From Treponema sp. (lineage in GTDB: Bacteria; Spirochaetota; Spirochaetia; Treponematales; Breznakiellaceae), in contig JAISAK010000283.1 of the NCBI GenBank assembly GCA_031266695.1, forward strand, positions 1 through 6,343: 6,343 bases of DNA, read 5' to 3'. Below, in pieces: positions 1 through 6,196 of the stretch. Numbering within the stretch: the stretch's first letter is position 1; each line of letters begins with the position of its first letter. The notes under the pieces are model-generated. The model searched no databases and was not told where the DNA came from. It saw only the letters and a program-made list of their open reading frames with translations. The position numbers and the translations under genes are program-made.

Positions 1-158
1 AAGTAGATCCACTCCCCGTCCCTTACAATGGAAAGGGGCACGCAGTAGGGACTTCCGTCGCCGCTCACCGTGGCGAGAACGGCGTAGAGGCACTTGTCCA
101 CTACCCCCTCCGCAAAATCCCTGTCCCGCTTCCGGTCTTTTCTCCGCATCTCCCTCAT
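1..158 (-). CDS. Pyridoxamine 5'-phosphate oxidase-like (NimA-type) flavin-binding protein, N-terminal part
   Basis: Only the first 52 codons are present; the gene runs off the left edge. The protein starts MREMRRKDRKRDRDF and continues with a segment containing DKCLYAVLATVSGDGSPYCV and PLSIVRDGEWIYF. This is the typical opening of the NimA-like branch of the split-barrel PNPOx family: an MRRKDR start, a first strand ending in ATV, a DGSPYCVPL turn and strand, then a WIYF strand. Family members bind FMN or a related cofactor and are often annotated as nitroimidazole-resistance or general flavin reductases; the substrate cannot be read here. The ATG at 158 has AGGAGG at 163-168 (minus strand) four bases upstream. 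A second in-frame ATG at 149 would lie 13 bases from the same site and is less likely. The gene is divergent from the cluster starting at 236. Family assignment is fairly sure, exact function is not. Confidence 0.85.
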   Translation of the reverse strand, partial: MREMRRKDRKRDRDFAEGVVDKCLYAVLATVSGDGSPYCVPLSIVRDGEWIY

Positions 159-180
159 GATCCCTCCTGCCGCGTTTTCC

Positions 181-220
181 CAAAAGAGTATAGTACAAGG
201 ACCCTCAAAAGACTATAGTA
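181..220. repeat. Pair of 15-base direct repeats in the divergent spacer
   Basis: CAAAAGAGTATAGTA (181-195) and CAAAAGACTATAGTA (206-220) match at 14 of 15 positions and start 25 bases apart. They occupy the middle of the 77-base spacer between the divergent nim-type gene and the rightward cluster. Each contains TATAGT, one base from a consensus -10 hexamer, and the second holds the palindrome ACTATAGT. They could be regulator-binding sites, duplicated -10 elements, or a simple local duplication. No convincing -35 partner was found for either. Confidence 0.6.
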
Positions 221-235
221 GCAGGGAGAGGTACA

Positions 236-352
236 ATGATACGTCCGGAAATCGCCCGGTTTAACGAAATTGGTTTCAAGCTGGACTCCTGGCTGGATGT
301 GGAGTATTGGGAGCTGATCCTAAACAGCGGAGACGGGAGGAAACCGGAATGA
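236..352 (+). pseudogene. C-terminal remnant of a GNAT acetyltransferase (38 codons)
   Basis: This short ORF encodes MIRPEIARFNEIGFKLDSWL then DVEYWELILNSGDGRKPE. The stretch ARFNEIGFK..SWLDVEYWELIL resembles the last strand and tail of GNAT N-acetyltransferases of the phosphinothricin-acetyltransferase type, which end in patterns such as G-[FY]-K-x(3)-W-x-D-V. The acetyl-CoA-binding part that should precede it is absent: the upstream frame reaches a stop at 191-193 without GNAT-like sequence. It is therefore best read as a stump left by a deletion. It may still be translated, because GGGAG at 224-228 lies seven bases before the ATG. Its TGA (350-352) overlaps the ATG of the next gene (349-351) as ATGA, so it could act as a leader ORF coupling translation to that gene. 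A functional small protein is a less likely alternative. Confidence 0.6.
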
Positions 353-849
353 GCGGTTTAGCCGTTTGGGGCTGGGCCGCCTTTTTGTCATTCCTTCCCA
401 TTTCGGAACTCCGGGGGGCAATTCCCTTTGCCATTGCCCGGGGGATTCCCTGGTACGCGGCCTATCCCTATGCGGCGGCGCTGAACGCGCTGGTAGCCCC
501 GGTCTGCTGGGTTTTTCTTTCCACCCTGCACCGGCTTTTGTACGGCCGCGCCCCGGACAGGGGCCTCCGCTGGTACAGAAATCTTTTTGATCGTTTTGTC
601 GGCCGCGCCAGGGAAAAACTGAAGGGCGGCGTGGAAAAATGGGGCTGGCTGGGTATCGCCGTTTTCGTCGCCATCCCCCTGCCCGTGACCGGCGCGTGGA
701 CGGGAACCCTGGGGGCCTGGGTAATGGGCCTCCCCAGGGGAAAAACCCTGATTGCGGTGATCCTGGGAGTCTTTGCCGCGGGGGCCATCGTTACCAGCGT
801 CACACTTCTGGGGATAGGCGCCCTGCGTATTTTTGTAAAAACCCTGTAG
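349..849 (+). CDS. Small multidrug export family membrane protein (COG2426, Sm_multidrug_ex)
   Basis: This 166-residue integral membrane protein shows both hallmark motifs of the family: PISELRGAIP at residues 17-26 and AIPLPVTGAWTG at 108-119. Hydrophobic stretches lie roughly at 5-17, 38-60, 98-127 and 132-158, with a basic loop at 64-95 that is probably cytoplasmic. Length is normal for the family. Despite the family name, the transported substrate is not established; the E..RG.IP and PLP.TGA.TG half-motifs recall re-entrant loops of the DedA/VTT superfamily. The ATG at 349 is chosen because GGAGG at 336-340 lies eight bases upstream and the start overlaps the preceding stop as ATGA. An in-frame TTG at 307 would extend the protein by 14 charged residues without a good ribosome site. 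The pantothenate kinase gene begins nine bases after its stop, so the two are surely cotranscribed. Confidence 0.9.
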   Translation: MSGLAVWGWAAFLSFLPISELRGAIPFAIARGIPWYAAYPYAAALNALVAPVCWVFLSTLHRLLYGRAPDRGLRWYRNLFDRFVGRAREKLKGGVEKWGWLGIAVFVAIPLPVTGAWTGTLGAWVMGLPRGKTLIAVILGVFAAGAIVTSVTLLGIGALRIFVKTL

Positions 850-858
850 GGAGGCGTC

Positions 859-1668
859 ATGATCATCGGCATTGATATCGGCAGTACCACCACCAAAGCG
901 GTTTCCATCGAGAACGGAAAGCTTATCAGAAAAATCAAAACCCGCGCGTCGGACGCGGTCACCGCCGCAACCGGCGCCTTCGGCAAGATGATCCTTGAAA
1001 ACGATATACGGATGAATTCCATCCAGGGAATCATGGTTACCGGCGCGGGGGCTCCCAAAATAAAAAATAACATCTTCGGAATTCCAACCGACAGTGTTGA
1101 TGAAATTCACGCCGTCGGGACGGGCGGTATGTTTCTTTCCGGGAAGGATAATATCATCATCGCAAACATCGGAACCGGAACCGCAATCATCGAAGCAAGC
1201 GGGAAGGGAATCTTCCACTTTGGCGGCTCGGGAGTCGGCGGCGGTACTATTTTGGGGTTGGCGAAAAAACTGCTCCCCACCGATGATTTTAACGGAGTCC
1301 TGAAGCTTGCCGCGGAGGGCGATTTGAGCCAGGTTGATCTTCTTCTTGAAGATATTATGAAAACCGATATCAGTTTTCTCAACAAGAAGTCCACCGCCGC
1401 CAATTTCGGAAAAATGCTCGATTCCGCCGGCGATAGTGATATTGCCCTGGGCATTATAAACATGGTGTACCAGGTTATCGGAGTACTCTCCGTATTTGCC
1501 GCCAGGGCAAAAAACGTCGGCCAGGTAATTGTTACGGGAAACGGAAGCGGTAACCGCATAGGCCAAAAGATACTTTCGGAAATTACCTCAATGTACGGAA
1601 TCGAATTTATTTATCCCGCCGACGCCGAATATACTACGGCAGTCGGCGCGGGACTTTCCTGGAAATAA
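859..1668 (+). CDS. coaW: Type II pantothenate kinase
   Basis: This 269-residue cytoplasmic enzyme of the ASKHA fold would phosphorylate pantothenate with ATP, the first step of coenzyme A synthesis. Visible motifs in order: the phosphate-1 loop GIDIGSTTTK (4-13); VTGAGAPKI (60-68); the candidate catalytic Glu in VDEIHAVGTGG (E82); the phosphate-2 region ANIGTGTAI (102-110); the glycine-rich GGSGVGGGTILGL (122-134); EGDLSQVDLLLEDIM (153-167); AANFGKML (180-187); and VIVTGNGSG (223-231). Length and motif order match the S. aureus CoaW type. Compared from memory with S. aureus and human type II enzymes, the active-site Arg before the VGG-type loop is His120 here, and the Ser after GTGT-type loop is Ala109. 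Activity is therefore likely but not certain. The start ATG has GGGAGG four bases upstream. It converges with the following minus-strand gene. BadF/BadG-type ATPases share the fold but are a poorer match. Confidence 0.88.
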   Translation: MIIGIDIGSTTTKAVSIENGKLIRKIKTRASDAVTAATGAFGKMILENDIRMNSIQGIMVTGAGAPKIKNNIFGIPTDSVDEIHAVGTGGMFLSGKDNIIIANIGTGTAIIEASGKGIFHFGGSGVGGGTILGLAKKLLPTDDFNGVLKLAAEGDLSQVDLLLEDIMKTDISFLNKKSTAANFGKMLDSAGDSDIALGIINMVYQVIGVLSVFAARAKNVGQVIVTGNGSGNRIGQKILSEITSMYGIEFIYPADAEYTTAVGAGLSWK

Positions 1669-1681
1669 GAGTACCGGGATT

Positions 1682-3322
1682 TCATCGTCCGGCGCCGGGC
1701 CCCTCCAGCCTCCAGGAGACGCTGCATTTCCATTGTTCGGAAAGGGCGCTTTGAGCCGCAGAGTCTCCTTCGGATACGGGAAATTCCGGACTGGCGACTT
1801 TTACGCTCAGCCTTCCGTGCCTGAAACGACTCGTCACCGTAAACGAAGCGTCCCAGGCGCCTTCTTTTTTTGCGGTAACCCCATAGCCGAATTTTGTTTT
1901 GACCTGCAGGCTGCGCGGAAGCCACGGGGAAGCGCCGGGATTTCCGCTGCCGCGCAGGGCGGGAGACCAGGAAAGCTCCCCCGAAGCCCTGGCCGAATCA
2001 AAATGGCAGTCCCCTTGAGGCAGCGGGTAGGGCGGCGGTTTTTCGTCCGCGGAGCTTCCGCCCTTTACCGCCGCGGAAAAGTTGATCCCCAGGGGGGCGC
2101 CGGGGCCGGGCAGCCTCAGGGAAAGGCCAAGACCGCAGTCGATGCCATCGAGAATGTCCGCGGCATCCCCGGCATTGCGTTCCGCCGTCAGGGAAAGCCG
2201 CGATACCCTGAGGGGGAAAGCGGCGCTCCCCGCGGCCCCGGCGGCCCCGCGCCCCGCCGGAAGCGGCGCGGGAAAGCGGTAGTAAAGGCCGGTGGAACTG
2301 CGGTTAAAGGAATCCCCGAATTCCGCGCCGCGCAGGGTGGTGCTTAGGCGGAAAAGACTTGAGCGCCTTCCCTTCCATTCAATTTTTCCGGCGCTTCTGA
2401 AACCGGCGCCGGGGCTTGTTCCGTCCCTGCCGGTGTAGTATTTACCCGCGCCGTCCGCGGCAAGGGAAAGGGACAGGGGCCCCGGCGCGACGCCGGCCGC
2501 TTTGTTCTGCCGCGCCGGTGCTGCCGGCAGGGCCGCCGGCAAGGCCGCCGACAGCGTTGCGGGCAGGGGCGGGCTGATTTTCAAGCCAAGGCTTCCATAC
2601 ATATCCCTGCCCCCGGCGAAGGTTTCCGAATAGGCCCAGTCGGAACTGAAAGAGACAAAGGGCGAATTGAAAAAAAGGCTGCCGGCATAGAGACGGAATT
2701 CCCGTTCCGGCAGAGGAGGAGGATCGGCAAACCAGGAAGCGCTTGTTTTGGCCGGAAGAACGGCGCCGGTATAAAAACCCTCCAGACCAAACGCCGATTT
2801 TTCACTAAAGCGGATTTCAAAACCGGCGCCCAAATCCGGCCGAAACTCCCCTTCCATACGGGTCTGCGCCAAAGCAAAGGCGCGAAAGCCAAGCCCCCGG
2901 AAATTTATACCGGGGCTTGCAAGGTAAAGATAGGCTTCGGGTTTTTTGGTTGACGACGCCGCGGTTTTAAGATCCGCCATAAGGGGTTTGCGATTCTCCG
3001 CATAGGGGGCGGAGCGAATCCAGGGGTTTCGTATGCGGGCGGAAAGCCCCCATTCGTCAAGAACGCCGTAGAGAAAACGGGAGCCTCCCGGCGCATGGTA
3101 TACTCCGCCGGAAGCATTGGTGATTCCCCTTTGGGGATCGTCCCAGGGCGGGTCCAGGGAAAAGTCAAAGGGCCGCCGGTCCAAAAATTCCCCCCGAAGG
3201 CTCAAATTGGCCTTTGGAAAAAACAGGCTGAGTTCAGCCCGGTTGTTCAGGGTTTTCCCCTCGTCCCAAACGCCCGCCCAAAGGAAATTCCAGAATAGCG
3301 CCGGGATAATGAAAAATTTCAT
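1682..3322 (-). CDS. Exported protein of beta-barrel-like composition, probable outer-membrane protein
   Basis: The family is not recognised. The 546-residue protein begins MKFFIIPALFWNFLWAGVWD, a good Sec signal peptide with cleavage expected near residue 17. The rest is rich in G, S, A, R and aromatics, with many short strands of alternating polar and hydrophobic residues followed by turns, for example RAELSLFFPKANLSLRGEF (28-46), REFRLYAGSLFF (207-218) and ASFTVTSRFRHGRLSVKVAS (492-511). No long hydrophobic helix follows the signal. This fits a spirochaete outer-membrane beta-barrel, though the C-terminus (LEGPGAGR) lacks the usual final aromatic residue. An Ala/Pro linker lies at 253-270. 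Start choice is open: the ATG at 3322 gives a compact signal peptide but has AAGGGG only one base away, while a TTG at 3358 adds 12 basic residues and has AGGAGAA 12 bases upstream. It lies 53 bases after the secreted-protein gene and is probably in its operon. Confidence 0.75.
   Translation of the reverse strand: MKFFIIPALFWNFLWAGVWDEGKTLNNRAELSLFFPKANLSLRGEFLDRRPFDFSLDPPWDDPQRGITNASGGVYHAPGGSRFLYGVLDEWGLSARIRNPWIRSAPYAENRKPLMADLKTAASSTKKPEAYLYLASPGINFRGLGFRAFALAQTRMEGEFRPDLGAGFEIRFSEKSAFGLEGFYTGAVLPAKTSASWFADPPPLPEREFRLYAGSLFFNSPFVSFSSDWAYSETFAGGRDMYGSLGLKISPPLPATLSAALPAALPAAPARQNKAAGVAPGPLSLSLAADGAGKYYTGRDGTSPGAGFRSAGKIEWKGRRSSLFRLSTTLRGAEFGDSFNRSSTGLYYRFPAPLPAGRGAAGAAGSAAFPLRVSRLSLTAERNAGDAADILDGIDCGLGLSLRLPGPGAPLGINFSAAVKGGSSADEKPPPYPLPQGDCHFDSARASGELSWSPALRGSGNPGASPWLPRSLQVKTKFGYGVTAKKEGAWDASFTVTSRFRHGRLSVKVASPEFPVSEGDSAAQSALSEQWKCSVSWRLEGPGAGR
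2523..2558. repeat. Three-unit 12-base tandem repeat within the exported-protein gene
   Basis: GCCGGCAGGGCC (2523-2534), GCCGGCAAGGCC (2535-2546) and the more diverged GCCGACAGCGTT (2547-2558) lie head to tail. The 12-base unit keeps the frame and encodes the repeated Ala/Leu/Pro tetrapeptides of the low-complexity linker. It could vary in copy number by slippage without breaking the gene. Confidence 0.55.
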
Positions 3323-3375
3323 ACCCCTTATACGGCGCTGTCCTGCGCGGCGCTTCAATAATTTTCAGAATTCTC

Positions 3376-3963
3376 CTAAAAATTGACTACCGCGGGCAGG
3401 GATATATCGGAAGCGGTTTTAATTAATGAAAAAAAGTAGCGAAACCGCGTGATCCAGGCGTTCATAAGCCTGTTTGCCGAAGTTTCGTCCAAACCCGCCT
3501 GCCCCAGATCGGATGGGAACTGGAACAGAATTGTCCAGGATCCGGAAACGGCGGCGCCCGCAAAGGGAACTGCCACAAAGAGGCTGCCGGATTCCCCGCG
3601 CTGCAGGGCCGAGGCAATGCCGGCCCGGGACTGCCAAAGACCCGGGGCAAAAACCAGGGCCTCCCCGCTGACGCGCACGGAAAAGGCGCCGGACGGCTCC
3701 GCTTCGGAAGAACCGGAGACGCCGCTTTCGGCAGAAGCCGCCTGTTCACGGGAAGGATCGTTCTCCGCCGAAGATGCTTCGATGCGATATTCGCCGAAGA
3801 ACGAAGAAAAAACATTATCGCCGAATCCGGGAAGGCCCGTGCGCCACTCATTCCCCCGGAAAAGAAGAGCCCGCTGGGTCTGGGCGCCGGCGCCGGCGGT
3901 AAAAAAGAAGGCCGCCGCCGCAAGGAGGCCGAAATTCCTTAACGTTCTATACTCACAGCGCAT
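3376..3963 (-). CDS. Secreted or periplasmic protein with signal peptide, unknown function
   Basis: The family is not recognised. The 195-residue protein begins MRCEYRTLRNFGLLAAAAFF and has a classical Sec signal: basic start, hydrophobic core at 11-22, and an Ala-Gly-Ala cleavage site at 25-27, so the mature protein would start near QTQRALLFRGNEW. No lipobox cysteine is present, so it is not a lipoprotein. Residues 64-91 form a Ser/Glu/Ala-rich, probably disordered linker between a short N-terminal part (LLFRGNEWRTGLPGFGDNVF) and a C-terminal part of about 100 residues with strand-like segments (FSVRVSGEALVFAPG, WTILFQFPSDLG). The protein ends in Phe, as many outer-membrane proteins do, but is too short to be a typical barrel. 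The ATG at 3963 is chosen over an upstream TTG because GGGAG lies six bases before it. It heads a minus-strand operon with the larger exported protein and is divergent from the gene at 4046. Confidence 0.72.
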   Translation of the reverse strand: MRCEYRTLRNFGLLAAAAFFFTAGAGAQTQRALLFRGNEWRTGLPGFGDNVFSSFFGEYRIEASSAENDPSREQAASAESGVSGSSEAEPSGAFSVRVSGEALVFAPGLWQSRAGIASALQRGESGSLFVAVPFAGAAVSGSWTILFQFPSDLGQAGLDETSANRLMNAWITRFRYFFSLIKTASDISLPAVVNF

Positions 3964-4011
3964 AATGAACTCCCAAACCGGCCGCGGCTTCAAACCCGCC
4001 TGCCGGACATC

Positions 4012-4040
4012 TTCATTTTTTCTTTTTAATTATCTATAAT
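4012..4040 (+). promoter_or_regulatory. Sigma-70-type promoter producing a probable leaderless mRNA
   Basis: A perfect -10 hexamer TATAAT at 4035-4040 is preceded, with a 17-base spacer, by TTCATT at 4012-4017 (three of six matches to TTGACA). The region is strikingly A/T-rich against the GC-rich surroundings. Transcription would be expected to start six to eight bases after the -10, at 4046-4048, which is the ATG of the 645-residue protein itself. The position of the -10 is seen directly; the start site is inferred. Confidence 0.6.
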
Positions 4041-4045
4041 CAATC

Positions 4046-5983
4046 ATGTCTCAAACGATGGATCTTTACCCTATTTTAAAGGCCTACGCGATTAAAAACA
4101 ATTCACCCTATATAGATATCGATCCTTTCCTCGCTTTTCTTGAAAACTATGCTGTCCGCAAGGCCTCCGAACAGCCCGAATGGTCAAAATGGGCCAGCGA
4201 AACGGAGATAAAATTTTGGGGCGAGCTTTCGGGTCTGGTGGAAAATAACAAATGCGCCCTCATGGCGGATACCTCCAAGGGCCGGATATACATGCCCTTC
4301 TATTGCGTTGACCGGCTTCAGGAAATTTATCGCAACCTGGACAACGCCGCCGATTATCCCTTTCCCGACGAAGTATCTCTGCAGGTCAGCCTTCCCGAAG
4401 ATCAGATCAGGATAATTAATCTCGAAACCGGCATGGGCGTCTTCTTTGAGGAGGGCGAAAATACGGACGAAAATACGGGTGAAAAAGAAGCCCCCCCCGA
4501 TTCCTCAAGCCCGATTGTGAAGCTGATTTTTCCGGAAGACTGCGGAAGCGCCCTGCTTCTGCCCCCTATGATACCCCGCCGTCTTATGGAAGCGGCTTTC
4601 CTCAAGATGCGGCATTACCTCCGTTCCCACGGCAACAGGGAATATGCCCTGCGCAAGCTTGGCCCCCAGCTTGCGGGCAAGGAAAAATATTTGCAGGAAT
4701 CCCTCGATCGGGTACTTATCAGGCCGATGGACTGCCTTAACAACCTGGAAAACAGCGGCGATTTTTCTTTCCTTTTCTGGGCCTATTTTTGTTCCCTGAT
4801 AAAGAACGATATAAAGAAAAAAAAGGAAAAACTCGGTGAGGATGTCGCGGCTCTTCAGTCGGCCTACATCATTGACGTATGCAACGGCTTTTTCAAGGCC
4901 AGGGCCTCAAAAAAACGGGAAAAAGAAATAGCCTTTAGGAATCTTGAACTGCGCATGGGAAAGCTGCCCGGCTATTACACTCTGGAGGAAATTCTTAAAT
5001 TTACTACCGACAAGGGAACCCCTCTTACCGGATTGTATACGCGGCAAGAGCTGGAAGCTTATATCAAAGAAAAGACAACCAAAACCGGGGACGATGAACT
5101 TCCCGAATGGCTTATTCTGGAAAGCAGGAAGGGGGGGCACTGGTACATCAAAAAAGAAAAATACCTCCCCCTCTGCGCCCGGATGCTTATCGACACGCGC
5201 CCCGTAATCAAAAAGGCTGTCGCCAAACGCTGGATGAAATTGATTAAAAATTTCTTCAGCGAGCCCGCAATGGAAAAGGACGCCGAATTTGACAAACTGC
5301 TTGCCATTTATACCGCCCTGCTCAATCCGGCGCTCGCCGCCATGCTGGTGGACGAAAAACTGTCATGGATATACGAAAAACTGGAACGCAGCAAGACGCC
5401 TATTCCGCCTTCGTCAAAAATTTTCAGGGGGGGCGTATTAATCCCCATGAATGAGCTTTACGTGATCCGGCGCAAGGAGCTGCTCATTGACGCGAAGATA
5501 CTCCTTCCTTTCTGGTATTCGATTCCGATACTTACCGCCCTCGTGGCTTTTTTTAAAAACCTGGGGGGAAAAAAGAAACAAAAAACGGCGGATAACAACA
5601 TTGAGGTTGATGAAGAGATAGTATCAGAAATTAACGTGGTCAAGGATATTCAAAATACCGCGCGGGACATTGGAGCCTTCCTTGTTCCCCGGGGGCAGAC
5701 CCTGGACACTTACCTTGCGGAGCTTGAAATCCGCTGGAGCCGCCTTCTTAACGAGCAGGCCCGCCGGAATCTGATTGAGGATGTCAAATCCCTTGCCCGC
5801 GACAATCTTAGGCAGATTATCCGCATTCACAAAAAAAAGAGAATATCCCGGGAATCCTTGAGCGGAATTGCCTCGTCGCTCATTTCCCATAACACGACCC
5901 TGCAAGGTCTTAACGGGCAGGAATCCCTTCATCTTTACCTTGAACTCTACATGGTAAAACTGCTGATCAATTTTAAGATGTAA
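4046..5983 (+). CDS. Uncharacterised 645-residue protein, mostly soluble, one hydrophobic segment near residue 490
   Basis: No known domain or catalytic motif is recognised; it is probably a lineage-specific spirochaete protein. The N-terminal 130 residues are mixed alpha/beta (begins MSQTMDLYPILKAYAIKNNS), followed by an acidic, Thr/Pro/Ser-rich linker at 135-155. Residues about 175-450 are mainly helical and rich in Lys and Glu, with charged clusters near 254-264 and 288-294. A hydrophobic stretch at 485-503 (ILLPFWYSIPILTALVAFF), followed by a Lys-rich segment at 504-513, could be one membrane span or a buried helix. The last 120 residues are again charged and helical. There is no signal peptide. 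The next in-frame ATG is residue 5 and has no better ribosome site. There is no Shine-Dalgarno before the ATG, and the TATAAT box ends five bases upstream, so translation is probably leaderless. The even coding character and length make it a real gene. Confidence 0.85.
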   Translation: MSQTMDLYPILKAYAIKNNSPYIDIDPFLAFLENYAVRKASEQPEWSKWASETEIKFWGELSGLVENNKCALMADTSKGRIYMPFYCVDRLQEIYRNLDNAADYPFPDEVSLQVSLPEDQIRIINLETGMGVFFEEGENTDENTGEKEAPPDSSSPIVKLIFPEDCGSALLLPPMIPRRLMEAAFLKMRHYLRSHGNREYALRKLGPQLAGKEKYLQESLDRVLIRPMDCLNNLENSGDFSFLFWAYFCSLIKNDIKKKKEKLGEDVAALQSAYIIDVCNGFFKARASKKREKEIAFRNLELRMGKLPGYYTLEEILKFTTDKGTPLTGLYTRQELEAYIKEKTTKTGDDELPEWLILESRKGGHWYIKKEKYLPLCARMLIDTRPVIKKAVAKRWMKLIKNFFSEPAMEKDAEFDKLLAIYTALLNPALAAMLVDEKLSWIYEKLERSKTPIPPSSKIFRGGVLIPMNELYVIRRKELLIDAKILLPFWYSIPILTALVAFFKNLGGKKKQKTADNNIEVDEEIVSEINVVKDIQNTARDIGAFLVPRGQTLDTYLAELEIRWSRLLNEQARRNLIEDVKSLARDNLRQIIRIHKKKRISRESLSGIASSLISHNTTLQGLNGQESLHLYLELYMVKLLINFKM

Positions 5984-6196
5984 ATGCAGAGAACAGGGAG
6001 CAAGCCCGTAATGTGCAAAAGCGGCTTCTGTTTTTTTTCTGAGGTATGCGGATCTTTCCGCCGTGGTCATTCCGGCGGTTTCATCCTGAAGTCTCAGCCG
6101 GGACGCATGGATTATCCGTATTTCCTCCGGGCTGTTCATAAGGCCCTTATCGTTAAGGATCCGGGGATCATTCATGTAATCTTGCATCGTTTTCAT
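5624..6196 (-). CDS. Small hypothetical protein with run-on C-terminus antisense to the 645-residue gene
   Basis: The start is strong: GGAGGT at 6205-6210 lies eight bases before the ATG. The first 68 or so residues look like a genuine small protein: MKTMQDYMNDPRILN, then EEIRIIHASRLRLQDETAGM, TTAERSAYLRKKTEAAF and AHYGL. This resembles short hypothetical proteins with an [EI]-x-[IA]-H-x-x-R-x-x-x-x-[DE]-E-T...M...E...Y...YGL pattern that I recall as often lying in small two-gene, toxin-antitoxin-like units; this is from memory and unverified. Such proteins normally end soon after YGL. Here no stop occurs and the frame continues to 5624, giving 190 residues, of which about 120 are read antisense to the end of the convergent gene and look like shadow sequence. 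The native 3' end has probably been lost, although the run-on form may be expressed. The reading frame upstream of it overlaps or nearly abuts it, which suggests an operon. Confidence 0.55.
   Translation of the reverse strand: MKTMQDYMNDPRILNDKGLMNSPEEIRIIHASRLRLQDETAGMTTAERSAYLRKKTEAAFAHYGLAPCSLHLHLKIDQQFYHVEFKVKMKGFLPVKTLQGRVMGNERRGNSAQGFPGYSLFFVNADNLPKIVAGKGFDILNQIPAGLLVKKAAPADFKLRKVSVQGLPPGNKEGSNVPRGILNILDHVNF
5993..6038 (+). terminator. Possible weak rho-independent terminator after the 645-residue gene
   Basis: AAGCC (6002-6006) can pair with GGCTT (6023-6027), and ACAG (5993-5996) with CTGT (6028-6031) across a five-base bulge, followed by a run of eight T (6031-6038). The stem is short and bulged and the loop is large, so it is only suggestive. 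It lies inside the convergent small gene, where the T run reads as Lys codons. Confidence 0.35.

Noticed and set aside
307..348. TTG start extending the COG2426 protein by 14 residues
   Set aside because: The extension is charged and unlike the family's N-terminus; the ATG at 349 has a well-spaced GGAGG and an ATGA overlap.
388..1566. 392-codon minus-strand ORF antisense to the export protein and kinase genes
   Set aside because: It lies opposite two clearly recognised genes, its translation has low-complexity, Gly/Asp/Pro-rich character with no domain, and it follows from the GC-rich codon use of the real strand.
1669..1700. CCGGCGCCGG palindrome near the convergent stops as a bidirectional terminator
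   Set aside because: It lies inside the end of the minus-strand coding sequence, has no loop-forming spacing and no T run on either side.
1733..2347. 204-codon plus-strand ORF opposite the exported-protein gene
   Set aside because: Arg/Gly/Pro-rich shadow of the minus-strand gene, which has a signal peptide and a much longer frame.
3449..4039. 196-codon plus-strand ORF opposite the secreted-protein gene
   Set aside because: Lacks any recognisable feature, while the opposite strand has a ribosome site and a clean signal peptide; it also runs through the intergenic promoter region.
4027..4054. Divergent promoter for the secreted-protein gene (TTGAGA with GATAAT on the minus strand)
   Set aside because: The -35-like TTGAGA and -10-like GATAAT are only 14 bases apart, too close for a convincing pair, although an overlapping divergent promoter in this A/T-rich patch remains possible.
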